Position numbers and translations under genes: made by a program. A DNA stretch of 64,000 nucleotides from Flavobacterium sp. 245 (GTDB taxonomy: Bacteria > Bacteroidota > Bacteroidia > Flavobacteriales > Flavobacteriaceae): NCBI RefSeq assembly GCF_004362055.1, contig NZ_SNXB01000005.1:186001-250000 (forward strand), read 5' to 3'. Below are positions 7,555 to 16,678 of this stretch, in pieces. The notes under the pieces were generated by a model. It saw only the letters and a program-made list of their open reading frames with translations. It ran no database searches and was not told the origin of the DNA. Numbering within the stretch: position 1 is the first letter of the stretch; every line of letters starts with the position of its first letter.

Positions 7555-8973
7555 TTAATTCTTTGATTTAAAATTATCGTATGCTTTTAAAACTGCCTGC
7601 GCAAACAAGTCGCCTTGTTTTTCATATCCTTTTTTAGAATAATGAACCCAGTCTGGACCAATTAATTTCTGAGTTTTTAATTTCCGTATTCCGTCCATAC
7701 CTCCAAATTCATCGTATAAATCCCAAACGGCAAAACCGTCTTTTTGCGCGATTTCCAAAATCTCTTTCGTATAATCTCTAATATAAGTATTGGGCTTTTT
7801 TCTAAGCAAAGATGGCGGCGGTGTCATCACGATAATCGGGACATTTATATTTTGAGCTTTGATATTACTTATAAATTCTCTCAAATGCTTAATATAACTT
7901 TCAGCTTCTAGCTTGTCGTAACTTTCATTTGTTCCGAGTGAAAAAACTAACAAATCTGGATGGACTGCTTTCAACTGCTCAAAAAACAACGGATATTTAT
8001 TGTAATCTGAATATTTAGCTCCGTTTACACCAATACCACTATATAATATTCCTGGCGTATCTCTTTCTAAAACAATTCCGTTTAATTCATATTTTGAAGC
8101 TTCTTTATTCGGAATCAAATAAATTTTTTCTAAAGCTTTATCTGAATTGTAATAATGACAAAAAGAATCTGTTTCTAAATTTAATGGAACAAATTCAGAA
8201 CTTTTAATCGTTTTTTGTTTTGTTTCGTTTGTTGGAATTTTTAATGTTCGGCCCGCACGGATATTATTTGATTTTAATCCATTAGCTTTTTTAATGTCTG
8301 CAACCGAAATATTGTATTTGTCAGCAATTGTCGAAATTGCTTCTCCTTTTTTAATTTTATGCGAAATAACTTTTTTCTCTGTAGACTGAATCAGATTGAT
8401 TTGAGATGAAGTTGCTAAATCAAACATATGCTGATTTTGCGGCGTAATAATTTTTATAGTATTAAATTTATAAGCCATGTCCTTTACGCGGAGTTCGACA
8501 GCAAAACCATTGTTATCACGCCAAAGTCCGATACCGCTTAAACCAACAGGAGCATTTTTTGCTGGAAGAATATTTCTATAACTTTCCCAAGTTCTGTTTG
8601 AATAAAAGCGTTCATTATAAGATCCATTTGTTTTAGCAAGCTGATATGGAAAAACTAAACCTCGGCCCGCATTTCCAAATTGCTGTTGCAATTTTTTACG
8701 CACTTCATTAGTCATCAAATCTCCCTGAATATGAGAATCGCCAATATGAACAATATTTATTTTCTGATTGCTGTGACTTTCATTTTCCTGTAATTTTTCA
8801 AAAAAATCCTTTAGTACTTTTGCATTGTAAATTTGATCTTCAGAAACAGGATCAGCCACTATTGAATCGACTTTGTGAATCATATTTTTTGTTGTTGGAA
8901 GTGAATCTGTTTTTTGCGTCTTATCATTTGGAGATAAAAAAAGACAACAGAAAAAAATAATCAGTTTATTCAT
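7555..8973 (-). CDS. SGNH/GDSL hydrolase with an internal LysM domain
   Basis: 472 residues, exported (N-terminal hydrophobic segment IIFFCCLFLS). SGNH block I is IVHIGDSH with Ser80, block III is SLGTNE (345-350), and block V is DWVH with Asp441 and His444, so the catalytic triad is present. A complete LysM repeat (202-248: KIKKGEAISTIADKYNIS...IRAGRTLKIP) is embedded between blocks I and III instead of at a terminus. LysM binds N-acetylglucosamine glycans, chiefly peptidoglycan. Beside an MBOAT protein this suggests a periplasmic acetyltransferase or acetylesterase acting on peptidoglycan or a related glycan, as in PatA/PatB or AlgI/AlgJ-X. The exact substrate is inference. It overlaps the upstream SGNH gene by 8 nt. 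Confidence 0.85.
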   Translation of the reverse strand: MNKLIIFFCCLFLSPNDKTQKTDSLPTTKNMIHKVDSIVADPVSEDQIYNAKVLKDFFEKLQENESHSNQKINIVHIGDSHIQGDLMTNEVRKKLQQQFGNAGRGLVFPYQLAKTNGSYNERFYSNRTWESYRNILPAKNAPVGLSGIGLWRDNNGFAVELRVKDMAYKFNTIKIITPQNQHMFDLATSSQINLIQSTEKKVISHKIKKGEAISTIADKYNISVADIKKANGLKSNNIRAGRTLKIPTNETKQKTIKSSEFVPLNLETDSFCHYYNSDKALEKIYLIPNKEASKYELNGIVLERDTPGILYSGIGVNGAKYSDYNKYPLFFEQLKAVHPDLLVFSLGTNESYDKLEAESYIKHLREFISNIKAQNINVPIIVMTPPPSLLRKKPNTYIRDYTKEILEIAQKDGFAVWDLYDEFGGMDGIRKLKTQKLIGPDWVHYSKKGYEKQGDLFAQAVLKAYDNFKSKN

Positions 8974-10447
8974 TTACACTATCTTTTTTAACAGAGGTAG
9001 AATCTGTATTGGTTTTTCGAGCTGCTCTTTGCTGATTTGAAGCAGCTTCACGTTTTTCACGCAATATTTTATATTCTTCGTAACCTTTATTTAATTGAGT
9101 ATACAATAAATTTCCAATTGCTTTTGCACCGCGCTGATTAAAGTGCGTATAATCTTTATTGGCTTTAGCCGGAGTTTCGTCAACCCATTTTACCATCGAT
9201 CCGTCACCGCCCATCAAAGTATATAAATTTACAAAACCAGACTCTGTGTCCAGCGCATATCTTTTTTGTGATCTCATTAAAGGTACAACAGCCGAATCTG
9301 TTTTCATTTCTAAATCGTATTTGGTCGATTTATCTGCTGTGGAAACAATTAAAATAGAAACTCCCGGAAAGGATTCTTTTATTTTATTTACCGTTTTTGT
9401 CATTCCTCTTTCGTACCAATTATAATTTTTGGTTCCGTAATTCAATACGTTTGTTCCATAATGCAAAATAATCAAATCGTATTTCAGATTGTTATTAAAA
9501 CCTTGCATTACGTTTGCATTAAACATTGAAATTGGCAATCCCGAGTTTCCTCTTTGCGAGAAGTTATCTACGTGAACACCGCTTCCGTTATCAAAATTGA
9601 AACCATAAATTGGAATCGAATCTGCATTTACGAAATTGGCTTTAAAAGCTTTTAAATGACCAGAACTTACTTTTAAAGTATTAATTAAATTACTCGGATT
9701 TAGAGTTTTCTTTAAAGTATCTTTTCCAATAACAAAATTTACCTTTCCTTTTTTAGATGCCCTTCCGTAGAATAAAGTCGGATTATCTAAAGTCGTAGAA
9801 TATTTATTAGTTCCTGCTTCATATTGCACCCAAGTTGGGTTGGTATTATCATTAGCAAAAAACACATGTCCGTTTACACCAAAAGGACTTGAAGGTTTTT
9901 TTACATTTAAATAAGATTGTGTTTTCCAGTTCTTAGAATATGTAGATTTTACCGAACCGCGTGATGCAGCCGACTCTGAAGTAATCGAAACAAAACCAAC
10001 GCCATTTCCTCCAAAACGTTCCTGATAATTGGTTCGAACATCCTGAACAATTAAGTCGCCATCAGTCATTGAATCGCCGTAATATGCAATTCTGACATTT
10101 GATTCTGGATTTTTTTCTAATTGGTATAACTTTTCATAAAACGAAATCAAGTATTGATACCCTTTGTAATCATCAAAAGTTTCAGATGGAAATTCAATTC
10201 CTTCAATATTTTCATAAACGATTTCCTCTTTTCCTTGAGCATCTTCGATTGCGTCAATGCTGTCGTTTTCACTTAAAGAATCTTTAGCAACGGCTTCTAA
10301 AAGAAGACTGTCGATCAGCACATTTTTAGAATTTATTTTGCTTTCAGAAAAAATCTTATTCGGCAAAACTTGCTTGAATCCAATAAAAGCAACAAATGCT
10401 AATGCAACAATGGCGAAAGACTGAAAAAAATATGATTTTGTATTCAC
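8966..10447 (-). CDS. SGNH/GDSL hydrolase-type protein, MBOAT partner
   Basis: 493 residues, with one N-terminal membrane anchor (FAIVALAFVAFIGFKQVL, about 11-28) and then a Ser/Asp-rich linker. The SGNH motifs are complete: YYGDSMTDG with Ser126, HYGTN (329-333), and DYTHFN with Asp432 and His435. The C-terminus is charged and coiled (RAARKTNTDS). It is a paralogue of the downstream LysM-containing protein without the LysM. AlgX/AlgJ-type SGNH proteins accept acetyl from an MBOAT partner and transfer it to polysaccharide. The start is a GTG, since no ATG is close by. A promoter box TATCTTTG is at 10530-10537. It is the first gene of the operon. Confidence 0.83.
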   Translation of the reverse strand: MNTKSYFFQSFAIVALAFVAFIGFKQVLPNKIFSESKINSKNVLIDSLLLEAVAKDSLSENDSIDAIEDAQGKEEIVYENIEGIEFPSETFDDYKGYQYLISFYEKLYQLEKNPESNVRIAYYGDSMTDGDLIVQDVRTNYQERFGGNGVGFVSITSESAASRGSVKSTYSKNWKTQSYLNVKKPSSPFGVNGHVFFANDNTNPTWVQYEAGTNKYSTTLDNPTLFYGRASKKGKVNFVIGKDTLKKTLNPSNLINTLKVSSGHLKAFKANFVNADSIPIYGFNFDNGSGVHVDNFSQRGNSGLPISMFNANVMQGFNNNLKYDLIILHYGTNVLNYGTKNYNWYERGMTKTVNKIKESFPGVSILIVSTADKSTKYDLEMKTDSAVVPLMRSQKRYALDTESGFVNLYTLMGGDGSMVKWVDETPAKANKDYTHFNQRGAKAIGNLLYTQLNKGYEEYKILREKREAASNQQRAARKTNTDSTSVKKDSVNE

Positions 10448-10529
10448 TTGTAAATTTAAATTTTAAAGAATTGATTCCAAAAATCAATTTGAACGAAATT
10501 TCCTCTAATTTATTATGGAAAAATATGTG

Positions 10530-10537
10530 CAAAGATA
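10530..10537 (-). promoter_or_regulatory. -7 promoter box (TATCTTTG) of SGNH-SGNH-MBOAT operon
   Basis: This is an exact TAnnTTTG match on the minus strand, about 83 nt before the GTG start of the first SGNH gene. Confidence 0.55.
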
Positions 10538-10588
10538 AGATTAAACCTTAATTAATAATTGTTTTTGCAAACAAACTAAAAAACAAAA

Positions 10589-10616
10589 AAAGAGGCCAGA
10601 CGAATCTAACCTCTTT
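10589..10616 (-). terminator. Orphan rho-independent terminator
   Basis: On the minus strand AAAGAGG...CCTCTTT is a 7-bp stem with an inner AGA/TCT pair, followed by TTTTTGTTTTTT. The haem-operon genes already end at a separate terminator (10816-10845), and no gene ends between the two. This site therefore either backs up that terminator or ends an unannotated small transcript from about 10617-10810. That interval contains only a 7-codon frame (10642-10665). Confidence 0.6.
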
Positions 10617-10815
10617 ATCAAAAAAAATAAAAAAAACAAAGCTAATGATTAACTAACTGTTTCATAAAAATTTATTTTACAGCAAGTTTAATTACCTAAA
10701 ATTTGACTGAGAATGTATTGTATTTATAGCCTTAACAAATAATGTGTTAGTATAAATAACCACAACAATCAATAAAGTAACCCTTTGTATGTTAAAATAA
10801 ATACTAAATCAAAAT

Positions 10816-10845
10816 AACCCTCAAAAAACAAACTATTTGAGGGTT
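10816..10845 (-). terminator. Rho-independent terminator of the HmuY operon
   Basis: The perfect 10-bp stem AACCCTCAAA / TTTGAGGGTT has a 10-nt loop and lies 13 nt after the HmuY stop. On the minus strand it is followed by ATTTTGATTT. Confidence 0.8.
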
Positions 10846-10858
10846 TTCAAAAATATTT

Positions 10859-11956
10859 TTATTGTAAAATAGCGTATTCTAAAACAGAATTTCCTCTTAC
10901 TCCTGCATCATTTGTCAAAGAAAGGAATTTTACTTTATAGTAATTTCCAGCAGCATCTTTTACTACATAAAAACGATCAGTTCTGATACTTGGCAAACTA
11001 GTTGGACCTCCACCGCTTCTCCAGTTTGAACCAATAACTCTCTGATCTGTTGCTGAAACAGCAAAATTAGTTTCAACAACATTCGCTTTTTTGAAATCTG
11101 TATAGCTGATTCCAGCAGAAACTAAAACTTGGTAAGCCTGAGTTCCTCCTTTTGCATTTGTAGTAATAAAATCTGAATATCCATAAGTTACTTCAATTGG
11201 ATTATTATTAGCATCCGCAGATGGGATATAATTTGTAAACGTTGTGAAATTTAAATCCCATTTTGTTTTCTCTGGCTCTACAGAAACCGTACTTCCTGTA
11301 GTTAAACTAAAGAAAGAGAAATTATAAGCAGCGTCTTTAGCAATAGTTTTTTCAGTAAAAGTAGTAGAAGTTAAATCAGCGTATTGAATTTTGTATCCAT
11401 TTCCACTTCTTAAAATTCTAACTTTTTTCCATCCTCTTGCATCACCATCAACACTAACAGATCCAACTGCCGGCTGTGTAGTAGAAACAGCAAACCCAAG
11501 ATTTACTAAATAAACTTTGTTGTCAGCATCTGTAGCAGAAATTTCAGCAATTGCAGTTCCAATTCCAGCTCCAGCTCCAGCTAAAACTCCTGTTGGATTA
11601 TCTACAAATCCATTACTAGAAAGTGTTGTACCAGCACCAACAGCAACGTTTGCATCAATTGTTTGAGACAAAGTAATGTCTGAAGTAGCTAATTTTTTAA
11701 CCGCCATTTTAAGAGAGCCGTTTAAGATTACTCTAAAATCTGAACCTGTTGAGAAACCAAAATCCCAAGATGTTCTGTTTACAGATTTAGAATCTTCACT
11801 ACTTAAATCAAGATAAACCTGATTTGGCTGATTAGGTCCGCCAATAACTGGCTTTAAAGTTGCTCCAACTGTAGGGATTTCTACTGGAGTATCATCGTCA
11901 CTTGAGCATGCGGCTAGTGATAGAAGAGCGATTGATAAAAATAATAACTTTTTCAT
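10859..11956 (-). CDS. HmuY family haem-associated lipoprotein
   Basis: 365 residues. It has a classic lipoprotein signal, MKKLLFLSIALLSLAACSSDDD, with the lipid-attachment Cys at 17 and an acidic +2 to +5 stretch (SDDD), which in Bacteroidota favours export to the cell surface. The mature part shows the HmuY pattern: VYLDLSSEDSKSVNRTSWDFGFSTG, then KTKWDLNFTTF repeated in the second half, and a C-terminal YYKVKFLSL. HmuY proteins capture haem and pass it to a TonB-dependent receptor. That receptor gene lies 14 nt upstream in the same operon. HmuY is known to bind haem; the ligand of this copy is inferred. Confidence 0.85.
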   Translation of the reverse strand: MKKLLFLSIALLSLAACSSDDDTPVEIPTVGATLKPVIGGPNQPNQVYLDLSSEDSKSVNRTSWDFGFSTGSDFRVILNGSLKMAVKKLATSDITLSQTIDANVAVGAGTTLSSNGFVDNPTGVLAGAGAGIGTAIAEISATDADNKVYLVNLGFAVSTTQPAVGSVSVDGDARGWKKVRILRSGNGYKIQYADLTSTTFTEKTIAKDAAYNFSFFSLTTGSTVSVEPEKTKWDLNFTTFTNYIPSADANNNPIEVTYGYSDFITTNAKGGTQAYQVLVSAGISYTDFKKANVVETNFAVSATDQRVIGSNWRSGGGPTSLPSIRTDRFYVVKDAAGNYYKVKFLSLTNDAGVRGNSVLEYAILQ

Positions 11957-11970
11957 GGTATTTATATATA

Positions 11971-14085
11971 TTAAAGATTAAGATTATACGATAATTTCAA
12001 AAAATAAGAACGCCCGTATGCAAGCATTACCTCGCCTGCTCCTGCATGTCCTGCAGCACTGGCAGTTCCTGTTTGTGTTACATTAGTAACGTCTAGAACA
12101 TTTCTTGCTCCTACCGTTACTTCAAAATGATCTTTGAAAAAATTTTGTCTTGCAGTAATGTCAAGCCAATTACTTGGAGCAACTTCAGACAAAATATAAG
12201 AAGAAGCGCCTTGTATATACTGGCGTGTTTTACCGTTGTATTTATAATATGCTGAAACGATAGTTTTCCATTTTGGAACTGTATAAGAAAAACTTGTGTT
12301 TAAATTGAAAGAATAAAGAAATTGATCATCAGAAATAAACACCTGATTTTTTAATTCCTGTGAAATACCAATTAAAGCTGCACCAAAATTAAATGTGAAG
12401 TTTTCTTTTCGTAATTGGTTCATTGTTGAGAAATTCCACATTCTATATTTACTTATATTAATGTATTGATATTCCGGATTTCCAGTATCTGGATTAAATC
12501 TTACTAATGCCATATCAATCCTATCATTAACATTTAGATAGCTTCCCGCAAAAGTGTTCGAGAGCTGCAATCCTGATGAAAACAAAGTCATTTTTTTAAG
12601 ACTTGTTTCGTAAGAAGTACTCGTTTCAGGAATTAGATTTTCGTTTCCTGTAAAAAAATGCCCGTCAAATATTTGTTTTGAATATAGTTCGTCAAAAGTT
12701 GGTGTTCTAAAAGAATTGCCATAAGAACCACGAAGCTCAATTCCTTTTTCAAACAAATATCTCAAACCTAAAGATGAAGCATATTGATTTTTAAATTGAG
12801 ACTGAGCAGAAAATCGGATTCCTGGTCGGATTGAAAATTTGTGCGTTGCCATAATTTCTGATGAAGCAAAAAAATCATAGTTCTCAAGTGTTTTTTGAAC
12901 TGGATTAAAAATATTATTTGCCTCCTGAACCAAGGAATAACCTCTATTATTTACTAATTCATAACCCAATTGCAGATCAACTGTTTTGTCTGTGAAAAAA
13001 TTATTCAACGTTCCTGTCGAATAAAGCACTTCCATCGACTGATCTTTTAACGTAGTATTATTTGCTTCTGTTTTATTTCCTAAATAGTATCGAAAACTCT
13101 CAACATCACGTTCTTGTTTTTGATGTGAAAGCGAAACATTGTAATTTAATTGAGAAAATAATCTTCCAGTTGCATTTAAATTATGGAAATATCTGTCTGT
13201 GAAATATCTTTTATCATCTGCATAACGATATGACCCAAGAGTACTGTTATATCCGGATTGTACAGTACTATTATAATAATCTACATTTTCATCTAAAAAC
13301 TCGAATTTATAATAAAAGCGAAAATTATTTTTTTGATATGCTAATGTTGCCGTACCGTTTAATTGATCTTTTGGAAGCCAACTGTAGCCACGTGTTCCGT
13401 CATTTTCGGCGTAATTAACTCCATTTTTATCATTTAAATATCCTTGAAAATCATTACGATTAATTCCTGCTGAGACAAACCAGTTTTTATTAAAAGTATG
13501 AGAAACTCTAAGAGACTGAATATGTCGTCCTTCATCAAAAAGAGAATACTCATTATTAACTGTCTCTTCCTGGACTGATGCGTTTATTCCCCATTTATAT
13601 TTTGAAGATTTTTTTGTAATAATATTTAAAACACCACTTACGGCATTAGCCCCGTAGGTCACACCCATCGAACCTTCTACAATTTCAACATGATCAACAT
13701 CATTAAGATTAATTTGAGATAAATCAATATTATTACCCAAACCAGCTTCATTCACTAACGGTACATTATCAACCAAAATTTTAAAATATTGTGCATCCAA
13801 ACCAAATAAAGAAACAGTAGAACGGCCACTTGTTCCGCTTGGAGTTACTGTAATATTTAAGTATTGATTTAAAATATCGGCTAAATTGGTTGCTGCTAAA
13901 TTTTGAATATCCTGACTTGAAATCACTCGAACATTAAAAACAGATTTTTTAATCGACTGCGGTTCAAATTGTCCTGTTACAACAACCTCAGAAAGTTTTT
14001 CCTGAGAGACAATACTATCTTTCTGCTGTGCAAAAGAATAGGTCGAAAAAAGAAATCCAGCAAAAAGGGTAATTTTAATTTTCAT
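11971..14085 (-). CDS. TonB-dependent outer-membrane receptor (HmuR-like)
   Basis: 704 residues with signal peptide MKIKITLFAGFLFSTYSFA. A TonB-box-like EVVVTGQ (34-40) leads into the plug domain (about 45-160: VRVISSQDIQNLAATNLADILNQY, then VEIVEGSMGVTYGANAVSGVLNIITKK), and the 22-strand barrel fills the rest, ending with the aromatic-terminated strand YFLKLSYNLNL. There is no N-terminal carboxypeptidase-like domain, unlike SusC. Pairing with HmuY immediately downstream (14-nt gap) points to haem uptake. The promoter TATATTTG at 14113-14120 adjoins a palindrome at 14133-14149, probably an iron- or haem-responsive operator. Confidence 0.88.
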   Translation of the reverse strand: MKIKITLFAGFLFSTYSFAQQKDSIVSQEKLSEVVVTGQFEPQSIKKSVFNVRVISSQDIQNLAATNLADILNQYLNITVTPSGTSGRSTVSLFGLDAQYFKILVDNVPLVNEAGLGNNIDLSQINLNDVDHVEIVEGSMGVTYGANAVSGVLNIITKKSSKYKWGINASVQEETVNNEYSLFDEGRHIQSLRVSHTFNKNWFVSAGINRNDFQGYLNDKNGVNYAENDGTRGYSWLPKDQLNGTATLAYQKNNFRFYYKFEFLDENVDYYNSTVQSGYNSTLGSYRYADDKRYFTDRYFHNLNATGRLFSQLNYNVSLSHQKQERDVESFRYYLGNKTEANNTTLKDQSMEVLYSTGTLNNFFTDKTVDLQLGYELVNNRGYSLVQEANNIFNPVQKTLENYDFFASSEIMATHKFSIRPGIRFSAQSQFKNQYASSLGLRYLFEKGIELRGSYGNSFRTPTFDELYSKQIFDGHFFTGNENLIPETSTSYETSLKKMTLFSSGLQLSNTFAGSYLNVNDRIDMALVRFNPDTGNPEYQYINISKYRMWNFSTMNQLRKENFTFNFGAALIGISQELKNQVFISDDQFLYSFNLNTSFSYTVPKWKTIVSAYYKYNGKTRQYIQGASSYILSEVAPSNWLDITARQNFFKDHFEVTVGARNVLDVTNVTQTGTASAAGHAGAGEVMLAYGRSYFLKLSYNLNL

Positions 14086-14112
14086 TATTTTTATTCAGTC
14101 TTAATAATGACG

Positions 14113-14160
14113 CAAATATATAAACTATTTTTATTTATTCTAAATAAATTAATATATTTG
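14113..14160. promoter_or_regulatory. Divergent promoters flanking a 17-nt palindromic operator
   Basis: TATATTTG on the minus strand (14113-14120) faces the TonB receptor, and TATATTTG on the plus strand (14153-14160) faces the DUF6607 gene. Almost midway lies the perfect dyad ATTTATT-CTA-AATAAAT (14133-14149). The mirror-image layout implies one regulator controlling both directions. For a haem locus, Fur is the simplest candidate. Confidence 0.65.
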
Positions 14161-14188
14161 CAAAAATCTTAAAACAAAACAATACGTT

Positions 14189-15094
14189 ATGATTACAAAA
14201 AGCCTCTATTTATCGGCCGTAATGGCTTTGACTTGTGCTCTTGGTTTCAGTCAGGACAAAAAACACCAAGACATTAAATCAATAAAATCAATGTGTGGTT
14301 GCTACGAAGTAAAATTCAACTTCACAGAAACGTTTTCATACCCTAAAGATTCTCTTACTTATAAGCCATCAGAAACTAAACATGAGTCTGCTTTAGAATG
14401 GGTTCAATTATTAGATGACACTCCTAATAAAATTGTAATGCAGCATTTATTGATTGTGAGCGATGATATGATCATCAAACACTGGAGACAAGATTGGCTT
14501 TATGAAAACACAGATTTATATTCGTTTGATAAAGGGACTTCTTGGAAATATAAAAAATTAGATAAAAAAGCCGTTAAAGGTCAATGGACTCAAAAAGTAT
14601 ATCAAGTAGATGACAGTCCAAGATATGAAGGATCATCAACGTGGGTACATGTTGACGGACAAGATTATTGGTCAAATGTTGCTGATGCACCACTTCCAAG
14701 AAGAGAGCAGACAAAACGTAATGACTATAATGTTTTGAAAAGAAGAAACATACACGAAATTACTGCTACAGGATGGAATCATGAGCAGGATAACGACAAA
14801 TTAGTTAGAGATGAAAGCGGAAAAGATGTTCTTTTAGCTCAAGAAAAAGGATTTGATGTTTATACAAAAGTTCCAGATTCTAAATGTGCTGCAGCTCAAA
14901 AATGGTGGGCTACTAACAAAGATCTTTGGCAAAATGTTCGTAACAAATGGCAAGTTCTTTTTGACAGACACCAAGACTTAAACTTAGAAGCTAAAGTTGA
15001 CCGCAAAGCTTTATATTCTCTTTTATTTGACTTAAAACCAGATGCAACAAAAGCAGAATCTGATGCTATTATCGACAAGTTCGTTAAAAAATAA
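14189..15094 (+). CDS. DUF6607 family exported protein
   Basis: 301 residues with signal peptide MITKSLYLSAVMALTCALGFS (cleavage near 21-22). Two cysteines lie early (CGCYEVKFNF). Trp-rich segments recur (EWVQLL, HWRQDWLYENTDLYSF, QKWWATNKDLWQNVRNKWQ), a composition suited to ligand binding or a small barrel. The DUF6607 name is recalled from similar proteins next to HmuY loci; its biochemical role is unknown. It is divergent from the haem receptor and shares the palindromic control region, so co-regulation by iron or haem is likely. A strong terminator follows. Confidence 0.75.
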   Translation: MITKSLYLSAVMALTCALGFSQDKKHQDIKSIKSMCGCYEVKFNFTETFSYPKDSLTYKPSETKHESALEWVQLLDDTPNKIVMQHLLIVSDDMIIKHWRQDWLYENTDLYSFDKGTSWKYKKLDKKAVKGQWTQKVYQVDDSPRYEGSSTWVHVDGQDYWSNVADAPLPRREQTKRNDYNVLKRRNIHEITATGWNHEQDNDKLVRDESGKDVLLAQEKGFDVYTKVPDSKCAAAQKWWATNKDLWQNVRNKWQVLFDRHQDLNLEAKVDRKALYSLLFDLKPDATKAESDAIIDKFVKK

Positions 15095-15111
15095 AAATAT
15101 TTTGTTAGTTA

Positions 15112-15145
15112 AAAAAGCCGGTAGTTTTTAAGCTATCGGCTTTTT
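15112..15145 (+). terminator. Terminator of DUF6607 gene
   Basis: AAAAAGCCGGTAG / CTATCGGCTTTTT is a 13-bp stem with one G-U pair and an 8-nt loop, 17 nt after the stop. Confidence 0.9.
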
Positions 15146-15155
15146 GCATATAAAA

Positions 15156-15180
15156 AAACCATCTAAAATATAGATGGTTT
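15156..15180 (-). terminator. Terminator of SusC/SusD operon
   Basis: The perfect 10-bp stem AAACCATCTA / TAGATGGTTT has a 5-nt loop. On the minus strand it continues into a T-rich tract. It faces the DUF6607 terminator. Confidence 0.85.
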
Positions 15181-15269
15181 ATCCCTTGCATTATTTTCAC
15201 TAAAAGGGTACTAATTCAAAATAGTTAAAAACGATATAAGGAGTTTTATTTAATCTTTATTAAATCATG

Positions 15270-16661
15270 TTAGTCTTTATCCCACCAGACATTTGTAGTT
15301 ACATTACTGACTACTGTCGCATTTGGATTATACTGCCTCTCATCTGACGGAGTTGGCAATCGTACCGGAATCACTTTTTTATTTGAAGACTGATTTGGTA
15401 TTAAAGCAGGAAATCCTGTTCTTCTATAATCATTATAAGGCTCCATAGTTAAGAAAAGTGCAAGATATTTTTGCTTAATAATATTTTCTAAATCAACTGT
15501 AGCCGTCGCAGCTGCTAAAAATTCAGATGTCGCAGCTGTTCCTGTAATTTTTAATACCGATGCACTAACTGCCTCTTGTAATGCGGATTTTGCATCTTGC
15601 CCTAAACGTAGTTTTGCTTCAGCTTCAATAAATTTAGCTTCGCCATAAGTAACTAATCCAATTGCAGATGTAGCGCTTGCAAAAGCAGAACCTATGTACG
15701 ATGACGAAGTTGTGTCTAAATCTTCTGGAATGTTACCAACATAAATTGGAACTATCGGTGGTTTTGGTTTATTTAAGGCGATTGAAAATGGCAATCTCGG
15801 ATCATTTGCATTTTGCAATGAGTTCACAAAATAAGCACCAGTTTTCAAATAATTGGCACGGCTTCTATCAAAAGCATACCATTGATTAAGTCCATTTGAT
15901 GTGCCAGGAAAAAAAGTATTAGCATCATCATTATTTGAACTTATTCCAGATGCATTGATATACTCTAAAGCTTTTTTTGCTGCATTAGTATCAACTTGCG
16001 TAAGCCTTAAAGCAAATCTTGCTTTAAGAACATAGGCTGTCTGAATCCATTTTTTTGTATTACCATTAAAAATATAATCGTCAGTAGCCGGCACAGAAAT
16101 ATTACTTGAAACTGATTTGCTTAAATTTACAATTGCTTCATCTAAAATTGTCTGTAGTCTTTGATAAATTTCTTGCTGCGTGTTATATTTTGGTGTTTTA
16201 TTTCCTTGATCTGCTTTAAAAGCCTCGTCATAAGGAACATCTCCCCATAAATCTGTTGCATAACCTAAATTTATTGCAGTCAATATTTGACCAATACCAT
16301 TATAATAAGGATAATGCCCAGCGAAATCTCGATTTAAAATATGCCCACTAATCAATGTAGTGCCATATAATGTATTCCATTCGTTATTTACATCCTGTTC
16401 GCTAACAATGTAACGCTGAATATCTCCTAATTGCCCTACACTTGTCCCAGCTAAATGCTGATCAAAAATATTGGAAGTCCTAATTAATCCTCCTGTATGA
16501 GTTGAAAAAGTAGAAACTTCCATTGCAGACAACAACAAAGTTGGAGTAGTCGAAATTGGAGAGTTTGGGTTTTCATTAAAGTGATCTAACTCAGAATCAC
16601 AACTTGTAAGCAAACTGAAGCCAACTGCCATCAGAATAATACTTTTTATATATTTTTTCAT
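15270..16661 (-). CDS. SusD/RagB-like nutrient-binding outer-membrane lipoprotein (SusD-like_2)
   Basis: 463 residues. The signal MKKYIKSIILMAVGFSLLTSC places the lipid-modified Cys at 21, followed by DSELDHFNENPNSP, the typical SusD-like_2 opening. TPR-like helices carry YATDLWGDVPYDEAF (about 135-149) and KYLALFLTMEPYNDYRRTGFP near the C-terminus, both hallmarks of the family. SusD proteins form the lid of the SusC channel and bind oligosaccharide or peptide nutrients on the cell surface. The SusC partner lies 17 nt upstream. No glycoside hydrolase, sulfatase or regulator is nearby, so the substrate cannot be predicted. Confidence 0.92.
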   Translation of the reverse strand: MKKYIKSIILMAVGFSLLTSCDSELDHFNENPNSPISTTPTLLLSAMEVSTFSTHTGGLIRTSNIFDQHLAGTSVGQLGDIQRYIVSEQDVNNEWNTLYGTTLISGHILNRDFAGHYPYYNGIGQILTAINLGYATDLWGDVPYDEAFKADQGNKTPKYNTQQEIYQRLQTILDEAIVNLSKSVSSNISVPATDDYIFNGNTKKWIQTAYVLKARFALRLTQVDTNAAKKALEYINASGISSNNDDANTFFPGTSNGLNQWYAFDRSRANYLKTGAYFVNSLQNANDPRLPFSIALNKPKPPIVPIYVGNIPEDLDTTSSSYIGSAFASATSAIGLVTYGEAKFIEAEAKLRLGQDAKSALQEAVSASVLKITGTAATSEFLAAATATVDLENIIKQKYLALFLTMEPYNDYRRTGFPALIPNQSSNKKVIPVRLPTPSDERQYNPNATVVSNVTTNVWWDKD

Positions 16662-16678
16662 TTTTATTTAATTTAAAA

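Noticed and set aside
10642..10665. Seven-codon open frame MKQLVNH before the orphan terminator
   Set aside because: Too short to judge, and no ribosome-binding or conservation evidence is visible. Kept only as a note within the sRNA finding.
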